Source of the DNA: JACVRN01 sp036403815
GTDB lineage: Bacteria > Acidobacteriota > Blastocatellia > Pyrinomonadales > Pyrinomonadaceae
Direction of reading: 5' to 3'
Assembly: GCA_036403815.1 (NCBI GenBank)
Contig: DASWQH010000010.1
Location: forward strand, 1 to 64,000
Length of the DNA: 64,000 bases
Shown: in pieces, positions 62,498 to 64,000 of the stretch
Numbering within the stretch: position 1 is the stretch's first letter
Layout: each line of letters opens with the position of its first letter
Translations under genes and position numbers: made by a program
Notes under the pieces: generated by a model
Database searches by the model: none
The model's input: only the letters and a program-made list of their open reading frames with translations
What the model was told of the DNA's origin: nothing

Positions 62498-64000
62498 ATG
62501 GCTGAAGCTGAAGCTGCTCATGAAACTCACGCCGAACACGCGGAGGGCGTGCATCGTCATCCTGCGCCGACGAGCTTTATACGCAAATACATCTTCAGCA
62601 TTGATCATAAGGTGATCGGCATACAGTATATCCTGCTGGCGATGGCCTCCGTCTTCGTCGGCATGTTTCTGTCTGTGCTGATGCGTCTTAACCTGACTTG
62701 GCCGGGAACGAAGTGGCCTGTCTTGGCAACCCTCTTTCCATTGGGTGCGCCGAACGGCGTCATGCAGCCGGAGTTCTACCTGTCACTGGTGACCATGCAC
62801 GGGACGATGATGGTTTTCTTCGTCCTGACGACAGCGCCGCAGGGGGGCTTCGGTAATTACTTCCTGCCGATTCAAATCGGCGCGGACGACATGGCGTTCC
62901 CGACCCTTAACATGATGTCGTTCTGGGTCACGTTCGTGGGCTTCATTGTGCTCCTCTCTGCCTTCTTCGTAGAGGGCGGAGCGCCGCTCGGCGGCTGGAC
63001 GGCTTATCCGCCTTTGAGCGCGATTGGCGCGGCGGCAGGCCCCGGCCAGGGCATGGGCATGAACCTGTGGATTATCAGCATAGCCATCTTCTGCGCAGGC
63101 TCTCTGCTGGGCGCGCTCAACTTCATCACTACACTTCTTAACATGCGTGCGCGCGGGATGAGTTTGATGCGCATGCCTTTGACGTGCTGGTCATGGTTTA
63201 CTACAGCGGTGCTGGCGCTTCTGGCCTTCCCGGTTTTGCTCGCGGCGGGCATTCTTCTCTTTCTTGATCGCAATGCCGGGACGAGCTTTTTCATCCCGGG
63301 CGGCCTGGTCGTCAGCGACCATCTGCTGGCGGATCACAAGGGCGGCTCGCCCATCCTCTGGCAGCATCTCTTCTGGTTCTTCGGACACCCTGAAGTCTAC
63401 ATCGCCATCCTGCCCGGCATGGGCGCAACGTCGCATATTCTTTCTACCTTCGCGCGCAAACCCGTCTTCGGCTATCGAGCGATGGTCTTTGCCATGTTCG
63501 GCATTGGACTCTTAGGCTTCTTCGTCTGGGGACATCACATGTTCATCAGCGGCATGAGTCCCTATTCCGGCATGGCCTTCTCCATCCTGACGCTTTCCAT
63601 CGGCGTGCCTTCTGCGATTAAGACCTTCAACTGGATTGGAACGCTCTGGGGCGGGCGCATACGCTTCACCTCGCCCATGCTGTTTGCCATAGGCTTTGTC
63701 TCGCTGTTCGTCGCGGGCGGAATCACCGGACTCGTCCTTGGGCAGACGACGCTAGACCTTTCCATGCACGATACCTATTTCGTGCTCGCGCACTTTCACT
63801 TAGTAATGGGCGTGGCGGCCATCTTCGGCATCTTCGCTGGAATCTACTTCTGGTTTCCGAAGATGTTCGGTCGGATGCTGAACGAGACGCTGGGCAAGCT
63901 GCATTTCTGGGTGACGTTCATAGGCGTCTACACAATCTTCGTGCCGATGCACATCATGGGAATCGTCGGTATGCCGCGCCGCTACGCGCAGTTTACAGAG
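62498..64000 (+). CDS. coxA: Cytochrome c oxidase subunit I (cut by window end)
   Basis: 501 codons present, no stop reached. ATG at 62498 after GGAGGAAG. A His-rich N-terminus (ETHAEHAEGVHRHP) precedes IFSIDHKVIGIQYI. Haem and copper ligands are visible: TMHGTMMVFFV, the HPEVYIAILPG site with the His-Tyr pair, VWGHHMF (two Cu-B His) and HDTYFVLAHFHLVMG (haem a3 and a His). The K-channel and D-channel cannot be judged fully, but HPEVYI and the ordering point to an A-type oxidase. It reduces oxygen to water and pumps protons. Confidence 0.95.
   Translation, partial: MAEAEAAHETHAEHAEGVHRHPAPTSFIRKYIFSIDHKVIGIQYILLAMASVFVGMFLSVLMRLNLTWPGTKWPVLATLFPLGAPNGVMQPEFYLSLVTMHGTMMVFFVLTTAPQGGFGNYFLPIQIGADDMAFPTLNMMSFWVTFVGFIVLLSAFFVEGGAPLGGWTAYPPLSAIGAAAGPGQGMGMNLWIISIAIFCAGSLLGALNFITTLLNMRARGMSLMRMPLTCWSWFTTAVLALLAFPVLLAAGILLFLDRNAGTSFFIPGGLVVSDHLLADHKGGSPILWQHLFWFFGHPEVYIAILPGMGATSHILSTFARKPVFGYRAMVFAMFGIGLLGFFVWGHHMFISGMSPYSGMAFSILTLSIGVPSAIKTFNWIGTLWGGRIRFTSPMLFAIGFVSLFVAGGITGLVLGQTTLDLSMHDTYFVLAHFHLVMGVAAIFGIFAGIYFWFPKMFGRMLNETLGKLHFWVTFIGVYTIFVPMHIMGIVGMPRRYAQFTE

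Overview
The window looks like chromosomal DNA of a mesophilic Acidobacteriota member, most likely class Blastocatellia. This is an inference from family content: an acidobacterial duplicated orphan permease with its PadR regulator, an Oar-like TonB-dependent receptor, a secreted subtilase ending in DUF4214, System II cytochrome c biogenesis, a cytochrome bc complex with an eight-haem cytochrome c, and many intergenic palindromic repeat clusters. No rRNA, tRNA or CRISPR array was seen.

Layout. About 0.1-6.6 kb holds a YdcZ-type membrane protein, a redoxin gene with an in-frame TGA at its redox-active site (a probable selenoprotein), a DUF3298 protein and a TonB-dependent receptor. About 6.4-10.7 kb is a decaying stretch with a broken monooxygenase-like gene, a twice-frameshifted HAD phosphatase and an outer-membrane protein truncated by a 98-bp MITE-like element. 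A large secreted S8 protease follows (10.7-15.1 kb). Between 15.4 and 27.7 kb, small accessory genes are interspersed with short repeats that resemble integron attC sites. The same stretch carries an isoquinoline-oxidoreductase-type molybdenum hydroxylase with its 2Fe-2S and cytochrome partners, and an operon of cytochrome P450, an unrecognised duplicated membrane protein and a DyP-type peroxidase.

From 28 to 41 kb are a PPP-family phosphatase, a Ca2+/H+ antiporter, a multi-TM protein, a secreted ankyrin protein, the orphan permease with PadR, and several secreted proteins. Large palindromic repeat clusters separate these blocks.

The right third (41-64 kb) is a tetrapyrrole and respiration island. 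It holds ResB/CcsA cytochrome c assembly with a TPR protein; a magnesium chelatase locus with a fused I-D subunit and an H subunit split into two genes lying in reversed order; a glutaredoxin; a Rieske/cytochrome b operon with the octahaem cytochrome c and a cupredoxin-like lipoprotein; then CtaB, CoxB and the start of CoxA. The genes fit together as cofactor assembly (haem attachment, haem O) feeding a quinol to cytochrome c to oxygen chain. The Mg-chelatase suggests (bacterio)chlorophyll capacity or a relic of it, but no other bch gene is in the window.
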